From Actinomycetes bacterium (GTDB lineage Bacteria; Actinomycetota; Thermoleophilia; Solirubrobacterales; JACPNS01), in the NCBI GenBank assembly GCA_023404495.1, contig JAEYBE010000045.1, forward strand, positions 8,907 through 72,906: a DNA stretch of 64,000 nucleotides, read 5' to 3'. How positions within the stretch are numbered: the first letter of the stretch is position 1; each line of letters starts with the position of its first letter. Under the pieces are notes generated by a model that saw only the letters and a program-made list of their open reading frames with translations, was not told the origin of the DNA and searched no databases. This document shows positions 57,083 through 64,000 of the stretch, one piece after another. Position numbers and translations under genes: made by a program.

Positions 57083-58039
57083 ATGCGCGCCGCGCAGTTC
57101 ACGGCAGTCGGTCAGCCTCTTGAGCTAGTCGATCGAGCGGAGCCGGTCGCGGAGCTCGGCCAGATCAAGCTGAAGGTTGAGGCCTGCGCGGTCTGCCGCA
57201 CCGACCTGCATTTGATCGACGGCGAAGTGCCGATCGCCCAGCCGCCGCGCATCCTCGGCCACCAGATCGTCGGCCGCGATGAGCACGACGAGCGCTTTGG
57301 CGTGCCGTGGCTCGGCTGGACTTGCGGGAGCTGCAAGTACTGCACCAGCGGCCGCGAGAATCTCTGCCCGGTTGCGAAGTTCACCGGCTGCGATATCGAC
57401 GGGGGCTTCGCCGAGTACGTCGTTGCCGACGCGCGCTACGCCTTCCCGCTGCCCGAGGCCCGCGGGGCGATCGACCTTGCCCCGTTGCTCTGCGCGGGGT
57501 TGATTGGATACCGCTGCCTGACAATGTGCGGCGAGAGCGCCGAACGGATCGGGATCTACGGCTTTGGCGCAGCGGCCCACCTGGTCATCCAGGTCGCCGA
57601 GCACCAGGGCCGGGGCGTCTACGCCTTCACGCGCGCGGGCGATGAGTCCGCACAGAAGTCTGCGCTGGGGCTTGGTGCGGCTTGGGCCGGGTCCTCAGAT
57701 CAAGCGCCACCTGAGGAGCTCGACGCAGCGATCATCTTCGCGCCAGTCGGCGAGCTGGTGCCCCGCGCGCTCAGCGCAATCGCGCCCGGCGGCACCGTCG
57801 TCTGCGGCGGGATCCACATGAGCGAGATCCCGGCGTTCGACTATGCGCTGCTCTGGCACGAGCGCGAGCTGCGTTCGGTCGCAAACCTCACGCGGCGCGA
57901 CGCGAAGGAGTTCCTGCGGCTTGCGCCTGAGGTGCCGGTTAGTACTAAGGCCGTGGCGTATCCGCTGGAAGACGTGAACGTGGCATTAAACGACCTGCGC
58001 GCCGGCGCTTTCAACGGTTCGGCGGTTGTGGTGCCCTGA
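57083..58039 (+). CDS. Zinc-dependent alcohol dehydrogenase (MDR superfamily)
   Basis: 318 aa. Catalytic-zinc region CAVCRTDLHLIDGEVP and ILGHQIVGRDE; structural zinc CGSCKYCTSGRENLC (four Cys); cofactor motif IGIYGFGAAAHLVIQVAEHQ. It has Gln where many relatives read GHE. It is shorter than typical 340-350 aa ADHs but complete to the VALNDLRAGAFNGSAVV C-terminus. It oxidises or reduces small alcohols/aldehydes with NAD(P). Co-transcribed with ppsA. Confidence 0.94.
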   Translation: MRAAQFTAVGQPLELVDRAEPVAELGQIKLKVEACAVCRTDLHLIDGEVPIAQPPRILGHQIVGRDEHDERFGVPWLGWTCGSCKYCTSGRENLCPVAKFTGCDIDGGFAEYVVADARYAFPLPEARGAIDLAPLLCAGLIGYRCLTMCGESAERIGIYGFGAAAHLVIQVAEHQGRGVYAFTRAGDESAQKSALGLGAAWAGSSDQAPPEELDAAIIFAPVGELVPRALSAIAPGGTVVCGGIHMSEIPAFDYALLWHERELRSVANLTRRDAKEFLRLAPEVPVSTKAVAYPLEDVNVALNDLRAGAFNGSAVVVP

Positions 58040-58052
58040 GCGCGCCGCGCAA

Positions 58053-61000
58053 TTAGGAGAGCTTGCAGCCCTTCTTCTTTTTCTTCTTCTTGTTCTTGTT
58101 GGGCTTGCCGCCGCTCGACTTCTTCGGAGGCTTGGTTTCGATGAACCGCGATTGGCCGGCGCGCAAGTCGAAGCAATTGCCGTGGATTGGGCGCACCTCT
58201 ACGACTCCGCGCGCGACCTTGAAGAGAGTGCCGCCGTCGTAGTTGGCGACGTACCAAACGGTTCCGCGGACGGTCGCCGAGCCGCCTTTGCCAGACGTGC
58301 GGAAGCGGCCGCGCCCGCTTCCCCAGAGGCCATTCCGCTTCTTTCCACGCCGCGCAATCTGGGCACCACGGAACGGATTGACCCCTGCCCGCGGGATACT
58401 CGCCGCGGCTGCGTTGGCACCCGGCACCAAGTCGTCGCGCAGTTTGACCAGCGAAATCGGGTTGTCGCCGGGTAGCTGGAAGACCTGGAAGATGCCGCCC
58501 CAGAACTCCGAGGTGTAGGTCGACCCGTCCTTGTTCGCCAGCGTGACCTGTGCCTTGCCGGTGCGAGTGTCGATCACCGTGCCGATCGGGACGTTCACAG
58601 CCTCCTGGACCGGGATCCACTCGTCTGAGCCGGGAAGCTTGATCAAGACGTCGCCAGTCTTTGGTTCGAGGTTTGTCGATTGACGAACGACTGGCTCAAC
58701 GAACGCGGTGACGGGCGGCGAGTAGGTGACGCTCACGCTGGCAGCGCCCGCGCGGCCGGCCTCATCGGTGCACGTCACGGTGATCGTGTTGGCACCTTCT
58801 TTCAGGCTCACGTGGGCGCCGCTCTGCAGAGAGCAGCTTGGCTCGGCGTCTGTGTCGTCAGAGACGGTGTAGTTGACGATTGCCGAATCAAGCGAGCTGA
58901 CGTAGCCATCGGTCGGATCAGTGATCTCCACATCCGGCGCCGCGGCGTCATAGGTGACTGTGACCTGAGCCTGGGAGAGAGTGCCCGCGGCGTCGCGACA
59001 TCCGACGAATATCTCATTGGTGCCCGGAGCCAGTTCGCTGGCGCCCGTGTCCGGGTCGCCCGCGTAACCATCCGGAATGATGACGCTGGTGCACGTGGGC
59101 TCCACCGGATAGTTGTCGGTCGCCGTGTACTGAATGTCCGGGTTGGGGTCGGTCAGCAGCGCGCCGTCTGCCGGCGAGTCAATCGCAATCTCGGGGGCCT
59201 CGCCGTCGTAGTAGACGCTGACCGATGCGCTGGCCGCGTTTCCGGCGTTGTCCAGGCAGTTCACGGTGATCGTGTTCTCGCCCGGGACCAGGTTGACTGT
59301 CTCGCCGTCAGTCTGGTCACAGCTCGGGGACGTATCGTGACCGTCGGAGACGCTGAAGCTGAGGGTCACGCTCGAGTCGCTGGTGACAGACTGATCGTCC
59401 GGCGCGGTGATCTGCACGAGCGGGTCTTCATCGTCGTAGTAGACGCTGACCGACGCACTGGCCGTATTGCCGGCGTCGTCCTGACAGTTCACGGTGATCG
59501 TGTTCTCGCCGGGGGTCAAGCTGACTGTTTCTCCGTCCGTGTGGTCACAGCTCGGGGACGTATCGAACGCGTCCGAGACACTGAAGCTCAAGATCGCACT
59601 CGACTCGTTGGTCACGGACAGATCTCCCGGCGAGGTGATCTGCACGAGTGGGTCTTCGACGTCGTAGTAGACCAAGATCGTTGCCTGGCCGACATTGTTG
59701 CTCGCGTCGGTACATGAGACGGTGACTTCGTTCTCGCCCGGCATCAGCACGTAGTCGGCACCGGAAACGAAGTCGCAGTCGGGGCTGGGATCACGGTCGT
59801 CGTTGACGCTGAAGACGACCGGAACAGTCGGACTTGTCGTCGAGATCCCATCGTCCGGGTCTTCGATCGTCACCGTGGGCGGCGACGTGTCCGGCGGTCC
59901 AACCTCGATCGACTGGGTGTAGACAGCACTCGGACCGTTGCGCGTCATCACTTTGAACGAGACCGCATCCGCGCCCCCATAGTCGTTGTGCGACCGGTAG
60001 CTGATCGCACCGTCGTTGTCGACCAGATCGGCACTTCCATGCTCGGGTTCCGTGACGATTGTGAACTCCTTGATCGTCGATCCGTCGGAGTCCGCGCATT
60101 CGAGCGGAAGCGTGGTTGCCGCTTCGCTCACCACGGTGATCGGAGCGCTCGTGTCGCAAGTCGGCGCATCGCCGGCGGCGAGCCTGTCGGCCCGTATGCC
60201 GGTGCTGGTGCCGAAGAAGTCCGAGAGCCCGGGGGCGCCTGAGAAGCCGGCGTTGGCATTGCCGAAGTCGTCGTCACCGGCGCTGCCCAGGTAGCGACCA
60301 GTACCGAGGCCGAAGACCTCGACCACGTCGCTCTTGACGCCAAAGAGTCGGCCAGAGCCATGGTCGACGTGGAGAGCGATGAAGCCGCCGGCAGTGGGCG
60401 AATGGGCAGTCGGCACCCCGACGTCCGTGAAGTCGCGCCCGTAGCCCTGGATCTTGTCCGTGCCGTCGATTGCCGCGTAGAGCCTGCCATTCACTGGATC
60501 GACGGCGAGCGCGCCGGGTCCGACCGTGTTCGTCCAAAGCGAGGCGGGCGATATCTGCCTGATCCAGTCGATCGAACTCTTTCCGGTTTTCGTTTTGAAC
60601 TGGAGGAGCACGCGCCTGCCGACCGAGCTCATGTAGATCGAGGCATACCCGACCCGTGCGGCGGTCGGATCGACCGCCAGACCTTTGATTTGCTCGATTC
60701 GGGCGCCGGTCTTGAAAGTGTCGATCGAGAATTCAGGCTGGACGTTTACTGGATGGCCGTTCGGATCGAGCTTCGGGCGCGGGTAGACAAATATGCGGTC
60801 AAGTCCGCGGTCGGCGACAAACAGCTTGTTGCCGACCGGGTCAAACCCCATGCCGACGACCGTGTTCAGTCCTGTCGCTGTCGCGATCGGCGAACCGCCG
60901 AGCAGTTGGTCAAACCCGCGCAGCTGGTCGCCGCCGGCCCTCCGGTCGACCACCCAGACGTACTTGCCTTGGCCCGCGGTGCCTTCAGCAAGGACGAGTC

Positions 61001-61226
61001 CAGTGCCCTCAAAGGACGACGTGTTGAGTTGGCCCGTGCTGGAAAACACGCTTGCGCCGGCGGAAGCCGGGAGCGCCAAGGCCGCGATTGCGAGCAGGGC
61101 GGCGCCGACTACCGTCAGAAGTCGGGAGTGCACGCGTGTGAGTGTGGGCGCGAAAAATTGCCGCACGAAGCTGCCGAGAGTGCCTCGCATGAACAGCAAT
61201 GTACGGCAATTCCGCGAGAAACGCAA
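58053..61226 (-). CDS. Secreted multidomain protein: propeller, Ig-like repeats, FecR, poly-Lys tail
   Basis: 1057 aa. Signal/anchor about residues 34-58 (LLTVVGAALLAIAALALPAS). About 60-330 is a propeller-like region (VVGMGFDPVGNKLFVADRGL, GALAVDPVNGRLYAAIDG). About 448-840 holds five HYR/Ig-like modules, each ending PGENTITVNCxDxAGN...VYYD with paired Cys. About 858-1030 is FecR-like (IPVQEAVNVPIGTVIDTRTG, GTVWYVANYDGGTLFKVARG). The tail is Lys-rich (KKKKKKKGCKLS). Modules 2 and 3 are near-identical, indicating recent duplication. Likely surface adhesion. Confidence 0.85.
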   Translation of the reverse strand: MRFSRNCRTLLFMRGTLGSFVRQFFAPTLTRVHSRLLTVVGAALLAIAALALPASAGASVFSSTGQLNTSSFEGTGLVLAEGTAGQGKYVWVVDRRAGGDQLRGFDQLLGGSPIATATGLNTVVGMGFDPVGNKLFVADRGLDRIFVYPRPKLDPNGHPVNVQPEFSIDTFKTGARIEQIKGLAVDPTAARVGYASIYMSSVGRRVLLQFKTKTGKSSIDWIRQISPASLWTNTVGPGALAVDPVNGRLYAAIDGTDKIQGYGRDFTDVGVPTAHSPTAGGFIALHVDHGSGRLFGVKSDVVEVFGLGTGRYLGSAGDDDFGNANAGFSGAPGLSDFFGTSTGIRADRLAAGDAPTCDTSAPITVVSEAATTLPLECADSDGSTIKEFTIVTEPEHGSADLVDNDGAISYRSHNDYGGADAVSFKVMTRNGPSAVYTQSIEVGPPDTSPPTVTIEDPDDGISTTSPTVPVVFSVNDDRDPSPDCDFVSGADYVLMPGENEVTVSCTDASNNVGQATILVYYDVEDPLVQITSPGDLSVTNESSAILSFSVSDAFDTSPSCDHTDGETVSLTPGENTITVNCQDDAGNTASASVSVYYDDEDPLVQITAPDDQSVTSDSSVTLSFSVSDGHDTSPSCDQTDGETVNLVPGENTITVNCLDNAGNAASASVSVYYDGEAPEIAIDSPADGALLTDPNPDIQYTATDNYPVEPTCTSVIIPDGYAGDPDTGASELAPGTNEIFVGCRDAAGTLSQAQVTVTYDAAAPDVEITDPTDGYVSSLDSAIVNYTVSDDTDAEPSCSLQSGAHVSLKEGANTITVTCTDEAGRAGAASVSVTYSPPVTAFVEPVVRQSTNLEPKTGDVLIKLPGSDEWIPVQEAVNVPIGTVIDTRTGKAQVTLANKDGSTYTSEFWGGIFQVFQLPGDNPISLVKLRDDLVPGANAAAASIPRAGVNPFRGAQIARRGKKRNGLWGSGRGRFRTSGKGGSATVRGTVWYVANYDGGTLFKVARGVVEVRPIHGNCFDLRAGQSRFIETKPPKKSSGGKPNKNKKKKKKKGCKLS
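59211..59438 (-). repeat. Tandem Ig-like module repeat, copy B
   Basis: Encodes residues about 597-672 of the 1057-aa protein. It is closely similar to 59439-59666 with a 76-residue (228-bp) period. Confidence 0.85.
59439..59666 (-). repeat. Tandem Ig-like module repeat, copy A
   Basis: Encodes residues about 521-596. It shares EDPLVQIT, SFSVSD, DTSPSCD, TDGETV, PGENTITVNC and SASVSVYYD with the next module. Confidence 0.85.
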
Positions 61227-61339
61227 TGTACAAGTGGAGCACGCCGCTAACAGAGCCTTGTACAGCTGCGCAACGAATGGCGTTCGTCACGGACTAGGTC
61301 GCTCGCACTCTGCTACCCGCTCGGCGTTAGGGTTGCCCC

Positions 61340-62098
61340 ATGAGCGAGGTCACATACGAGCGCGTCGGCGCGGCAAGCGTCGTGACGATCAATCGGCCCG
61401 AACGCCGCAACGCGGTTGACGGCCCGACGGCCGATCAGCTCCAATCAGCATATGAGCAGTTCGTCGCGGACGACGGAGCGCTCTGCATGGTGCTGACCGG
61501 CGCCGGCGGCGAGGCATTCTGCGCGGGCGCGGATCTGAAGAACATCCCGTCGTTTGCCGACCGGCTGATGTCGGAATCCGGACCAATGGGTTTCTCGCGG
61601 ATGATCTCGCCCAAGCCGACGATCGCGGCGATCTCCGGCTGGGCACTGGCGGGCGGACTTGAGCTCGCGCTCTGGTGCGACCTGCGGATCTGCGCTGAAG
61701 GGTCGACGTTCGGTTTTGCCGAGCGACGCTGGGGGGTGCCGTTGATCGACGGCGGCACGCAAAGGATCGCGCGTGTCGTGGGTCTTGGGCGCGCGATGGA
61801 TCTGCTGCTGACCGGGCGGATGGTCGAGCTCGACGAGGCCGAGGAGATCGGACTTGTGACCCGTCGCGTGCCGGCCGGCGAACACCTGAATGCGGCGCTG
61901 GAGCTGGCCGAGCAGCTCGCAGCATTCCCGCGCGAGACGATGTTGGCCGATCGCACAGCGATGCTCGCGGGGATCGGCCGGTCGCTTGAAGAGGGCCTGA
62001 AGATCGAGGCCGAGAACGGGCCGGCGACCGCGGTCGTAGCAGCAACCGGCGCGGGGAAGTTCGCCGGCGGCGAAGGCCGCGGCGGGGTCGGCGTCTAG
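61340..62098 (+). CDS. Enoyl-CoA hydratase/isomerase family protein
   Basis: 252 aa crotonase: INRPERRNAVDGPTADQLQS, oxyanion segment GAGGEAFCAGADLKNIPSF, and PTIAAISGWALAGGLELALW, then FGFAERRWGVPLIDGGTQRI. The Glu of AERRWG sits where catalytic acids occur in the family. The C-terminus is Gly-rich (GAGKFAGGEGRGGVGV). It acts in fatty-acid or CoA-ester metabolism. Its end overlaps the convergent bicupin stop by 4 bp. Confidence 0.93.
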   Translation: MSEVTYERVGAASVVTINRPERRNAVDGPTADQLQSAYEQFVADDGALCMVLTGAGGEAFCAGADLKNIPSFADRLMSESGPMGFSRMISPKPTIAAISGWALAGGLELALWCDLRICAEGSTFGFAERRWGVPLIDGGTQRIARVVGLGRAMDLLLTGRMVELDEAEEIGLVTRRVPAGEHLNAALELAEQLAAFPRETMLADRTAMLAGIGRSLEEGLKIEAENGPATAVVAATGAGKFAGGEGRGGVGV

Positions 62099-62922
62099 AG
62101 CTGCGTCGGGGAGTTGCCGCTGTAGACGGCGCCGGTCGGCGCGCCCAGCGCAATCAACCGCAAGCCGCCTTTGCCGGCAAACCACTGACGTGTCGCATGC
62201 GGGGCGATTGCGACCATCTCGCCCTCGCTCGCATCGACCTTCTCGCCGTCGATCTCGACCCAACCAGACCCGGCGGCGACCACATAGACCTCTGTCTGCT
62301 CGTCGCGGTCGTGCTTGTGCTTGGGATATGAACTCTCGCCGTTGCGGTCGGCGAGATCAATCACGGCCATGCCGAAGGCGGTGACGCCGAGTGCGCCGCC
62401 CAGCGGATAGAGCGTGACGCCGTCGAGCACGCCGCGAAAGGCGCCGCTGCCCTCGATCGGCACGGCGGCAAAATCATCGCTGGATTCGTTCTCGGCCTCG
62501 GCCTTGATACCGGGCAGCTCGCTCGGGTGCGGTTCGGGGGCGCCGACTTCCAGCGGGGTGAAGGTTTGGTAGGGCTTGCCCGGCGTGCCGCCGGCGATCA
62601 AGACCGTGAGGCCGTCAGGGCCGGAGATCACCGTACGGCTGGCGGTCGGACCGACGCGCACGGCTGTCCCGTCGTCGACCGGCACGCGGTGGTCGCCGAC
62701 GTCGAGCCAGCCGGTGCCCTTGAGCGGGAGGTAGACCTCTTCCTGGCCGTCGAAGGTATGCATGTGGCGCGGGATGCGATCGAAATCCGGCGGTAGCTGC
62801 ATGACGCCGAGGCCAAAGGCCTCAACCCCCAGCTCACCACGCGCGCGGTAGTAGCTGCCGCGCCAGATCGTCTCCATCTGGTCGATCGGCTTGTGCGTGT
62901 AGGCGGGGGTCTGCGTGGTCAT
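62095..62922 (-). CDS. Bicupin-domain protein
   Basis: 275 aa with two cupin domains. N-terminal cupin (about 30-125): PRHMHTFDGQEEVYLPLKGT, then GWLDVGDHRVPVDDGTAVRV. C-terminal cupin (about 165-270): YPKHKHDRDEQTEVYVVAAG, GSGWVEIDGEKVDASEGEMV. Both keep His and Glu metal ligands. Possible roles are dioxygenase, isomerase or binding protein. Substrate unknown. Confidence 0.9.
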   Translation of the reverse strand: MTTQTPAYTHKPIDQMETIWRGSYYRARGELGVEAFGLGVMQLPPDFDRIPRHMHTFDGQEEVYLPLKGTGWLDVGDHRVPVDDGTAVRVGPTASRTVISGPDGLTVLIAGGTPGKPYQTFTPLEVGAPEPHPSELPGIKAEAENESSDDFAAVPIEGSGAFRGVLDGVTLYPLGGALGVTAFGMAVIDLADRNGESSYPKHKHDRDEQTEVYVVAAGSGWVEIDGEKVDASEGEMVAIAPHATRQWFAGKGGLRLIALGAPTGAVYSGNSPTQL

Positions 62923-62953
62923 CTTCTGGCCTTGCTCATAGGCTCTGCGTCGC

Positions 62954-63529
62954 GTGTCTGACTCAACTCACCCTACCCGCCAGGCGCTGCTTTCGAGCGC
63001 TCGTGCACACCGGCCTTCGGACTTGGCGGAGGAGCGCCACCAGTTGGCGATGGTCGACTGGCTCTCGTCTGCCGGACCCGATCCGTTTGACCGGGAAGTG
63101 TTTGAACCCGGTCACGCGACCGGGAGCTGCTTCGTCGTCTCGACCGACGGGCGCGCGGCGATGATCTTCCACCGCAATCTGAAGTTGTGGGTGCAGCCGG
63201 GCGGTCACGCTGAGCCGGGCGAGACCGACTCTGAGGTGGTTGCGGCGCGCGAGGCCTCCGAGGAGCTCGGAGTTTCTTTGGGCGAGGGTGCGCGGCCCGA
63301 GCTATTTGATCTTGACGTGCACCGAATCGCGGCTCGCGGCGACGCGCCGAGCCATCTGCATTACGACTTCCGACACCTGGCCGTGATCGAGCCGGTCGAG
63401 CTGTCGCCCTCGACTGACGCGGCTGAAGCCCGCTGGATGACGCGCTCGGAAATCGCCGCGATCGGCGTCGACGTAGGTGTGCGGCGGATGGCCGACAAGG
63501 CTGTGGCGCGCGGGATGCTGGCGGCCTAG
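62954..63529 (+). CDS. Nudix hydrolase
   Basis: 191 aa. The Nudix box is GGHAEPGETDSEVVAAREAS followed by EELGV, matching G-x5-E-x7-REx2EExG closely. Preceding strand: LKLWVQPGG. It hydrolyses nucleoside diphosphates linked to another moiety; substrate unknown. Its stop overlaps the next gene's start (TAGATG region), so the two are co-transcribed. Confidence 0.94.
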   Translation: MSDSTHPTRQALLSSARAHRPSDLAEERHQLAMVDWLSSAGPDPFDREVFEPGHATGSCFVVSTDGRAAMIFHRNLKLWVQPGGHAEPGETDSEVVAAREASEELGVSLGEGARPELFDLDVHRIAARGDAPSHLHYDFRHLAVIEPVELSPSTDAAEARWMTRSEIAAIGVDVGVRRMADKAVARGMLAA

Positions 63530-64000
63530 ATGTTTCTCGGAGCGAAGAACTCGCGCCGGCGCAACGTGCTGGCCGTGATCATCGCGTGGCCGTGGCTGTT
63601 TGTCGCGTTTGTGAGGATCCTCGCGCTGGATTCCGGCTGGCCGATGATTCCGCTGGTTTCCTTCACGCCGCAGACGCTGCTGACGATGCTGATCCCGCTG
63701 GTTGCGGCGCTGCTGCTTCGCGCTCGCTGGGCATCGATCGGGATCGTGGTGGTGATGCTCTGGCTGGCGGTGATCATCGCGCCGCGGACGATCAGTCACG
63801 ATCAGCCGGTCGCCGAGGGGAAGACCGTGCGGCTATTCACCGCCAACCTGAAGAAGGGCGGCGCCCAGGCCGGCCCGCTGCTCGAGCAGATCCGCGCCTC
63901 GCGCGCGGACATCGTTGCTCTGCAGGAGGCCGGCGAGGGGAACTTGTCGGCGTTGCGGGCGCGCGGGTTGCTGAAGACCCACCCGTACGTCGTGAAGAAC
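63530..64000 (+). CDS. Membrane-anchored endonuclease/exonuclease/phosphatase family protein (truncated by window edge)
   Basis: 157 codons are visible from an ATG directly after the Nudix stop. Two to three N-terminal membrane helices (VLAVIIAWPWLFVAFVRILA, LLTMLIPLVAALLLRARWAS, IGIVVVMLWLAVIIAP) precede the start of an EEP domain: VRLFTANLKKGG with the Asn, and RADIVALQEAGEG with the metal-binding Glu. Family members are surface nucleases or phosphodiesterases. The rest lies beyond the right edge. Confidence 0.9.
   Translation, partial: MFLGAKNSRRRNVLAVIIAWPWLFVAFVRILALDSGWPMIPLVSFTPQTLLTMLIPLVAALLLRARWASIGIVVVMLWLAVIIAPRTISHDQPVAEGKTVRLFTANLKKGGAQAGPLLEQIRASRADIVALQEAGEGNLSALRARGLLKTHPYVVKN

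Overview
The window is GC-rich and gene-dense. It reads as chromosome of an actinobacterium, most likely of the Thermoleophilia/Solirubrobacterales type. This is inferred from many secreted low-similarity proteins, MMPL exporters, NarL-type two-component systems, a PF03640 lipoprotein, GTG/TTG starts and small operons with ATGA overlaps. No rRNA or single-copy phylogenetic marker is present, so the placement is tentative.

Layout. 0-6 kb: MerR regulator (cut by the left edge) divergent from a 635-aa polytopic membrane protein of unknown function; tRNA-Lys; ArsR/SRPBCC operon; DoxX protein divergent from a CPA2 antiporter; tRNA-Glu. 5.7-10.5 kb: PF03640 lipoprotein, then an MMPL exporter-P450-TetR unit. 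10.7-15.5 kb: two convergent two-component operons (RR-HK-RR and HK-RR) separated by a perfect 36-bp palindrome. 15.6-21.3 kb: SQR-like oxidoreductase-DUF2892-MMPL operon with a divergent ArsR regulator, a YugP-type metallopeptidase and an L,D-transpeptidase homologue whose expected Cys is Ser. 21.4-27.2 kb: tRNA-Val, tRNA-Asp, LtrA protein, ppk-ppx operon and an FAD oxidoreductase. 27.2-28.1 kb: a REP-associated-transposase-like HUH gene flanked by two copies of a ~44-bp palindrome, with a third copy at 15.6 kb. 28.2-41.1 kb: glutamate decarboxylase, secreted lipase divergent from TetR, 1-Cys peroxiredoxin, enoyl-CoA hydratase, secreted CARDB protein with a collagen-like tail, YccF, DUF892, SDR, hemolysin-III protein, a secreted protein and a fasciclin lipoprotein. 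41.2-44.1 kb: four adjacent secreted paralogues sharing a W-x-x-W-G/N motif. 44.2-46.1 kb: lipoprotein, YjdM and a RelE/RHH toxin-antitoxin pair.

46.2-51.6 kb is a 5.37-kb integrated element bounded by 56-bp direct repeats, the left one within an intact tRNA-Thr(CGT). It carries a tyrosine integrase, an excisionase-like HTH protein, a replication-initiator-like protein, a small unknown protein and a NotI-like nuclease next to a D12-class adenine methyltransferase. I see no conjugation or capsid gene. 51.7-64 kb returns to chromosome: S4 RNA-binding protein, an 809-aa secreted protein, PEP synthase, Zn alcohol dehydrogenase, a 1057-aa propeller/Ig-repeat/FecR protein, enoyl-CoA hydratase, bicupin, Nudix hydrolase and a membrane-anchored EEP-family protein cut by the right edge.

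The observations most worth follow-up are the transposase with its three palindromes, the W-x-x-W-G secreted family, the mini-element that enters the 5' half of its tRNA, and the Cys-to-Ser L,D-transpeptidase homologue.
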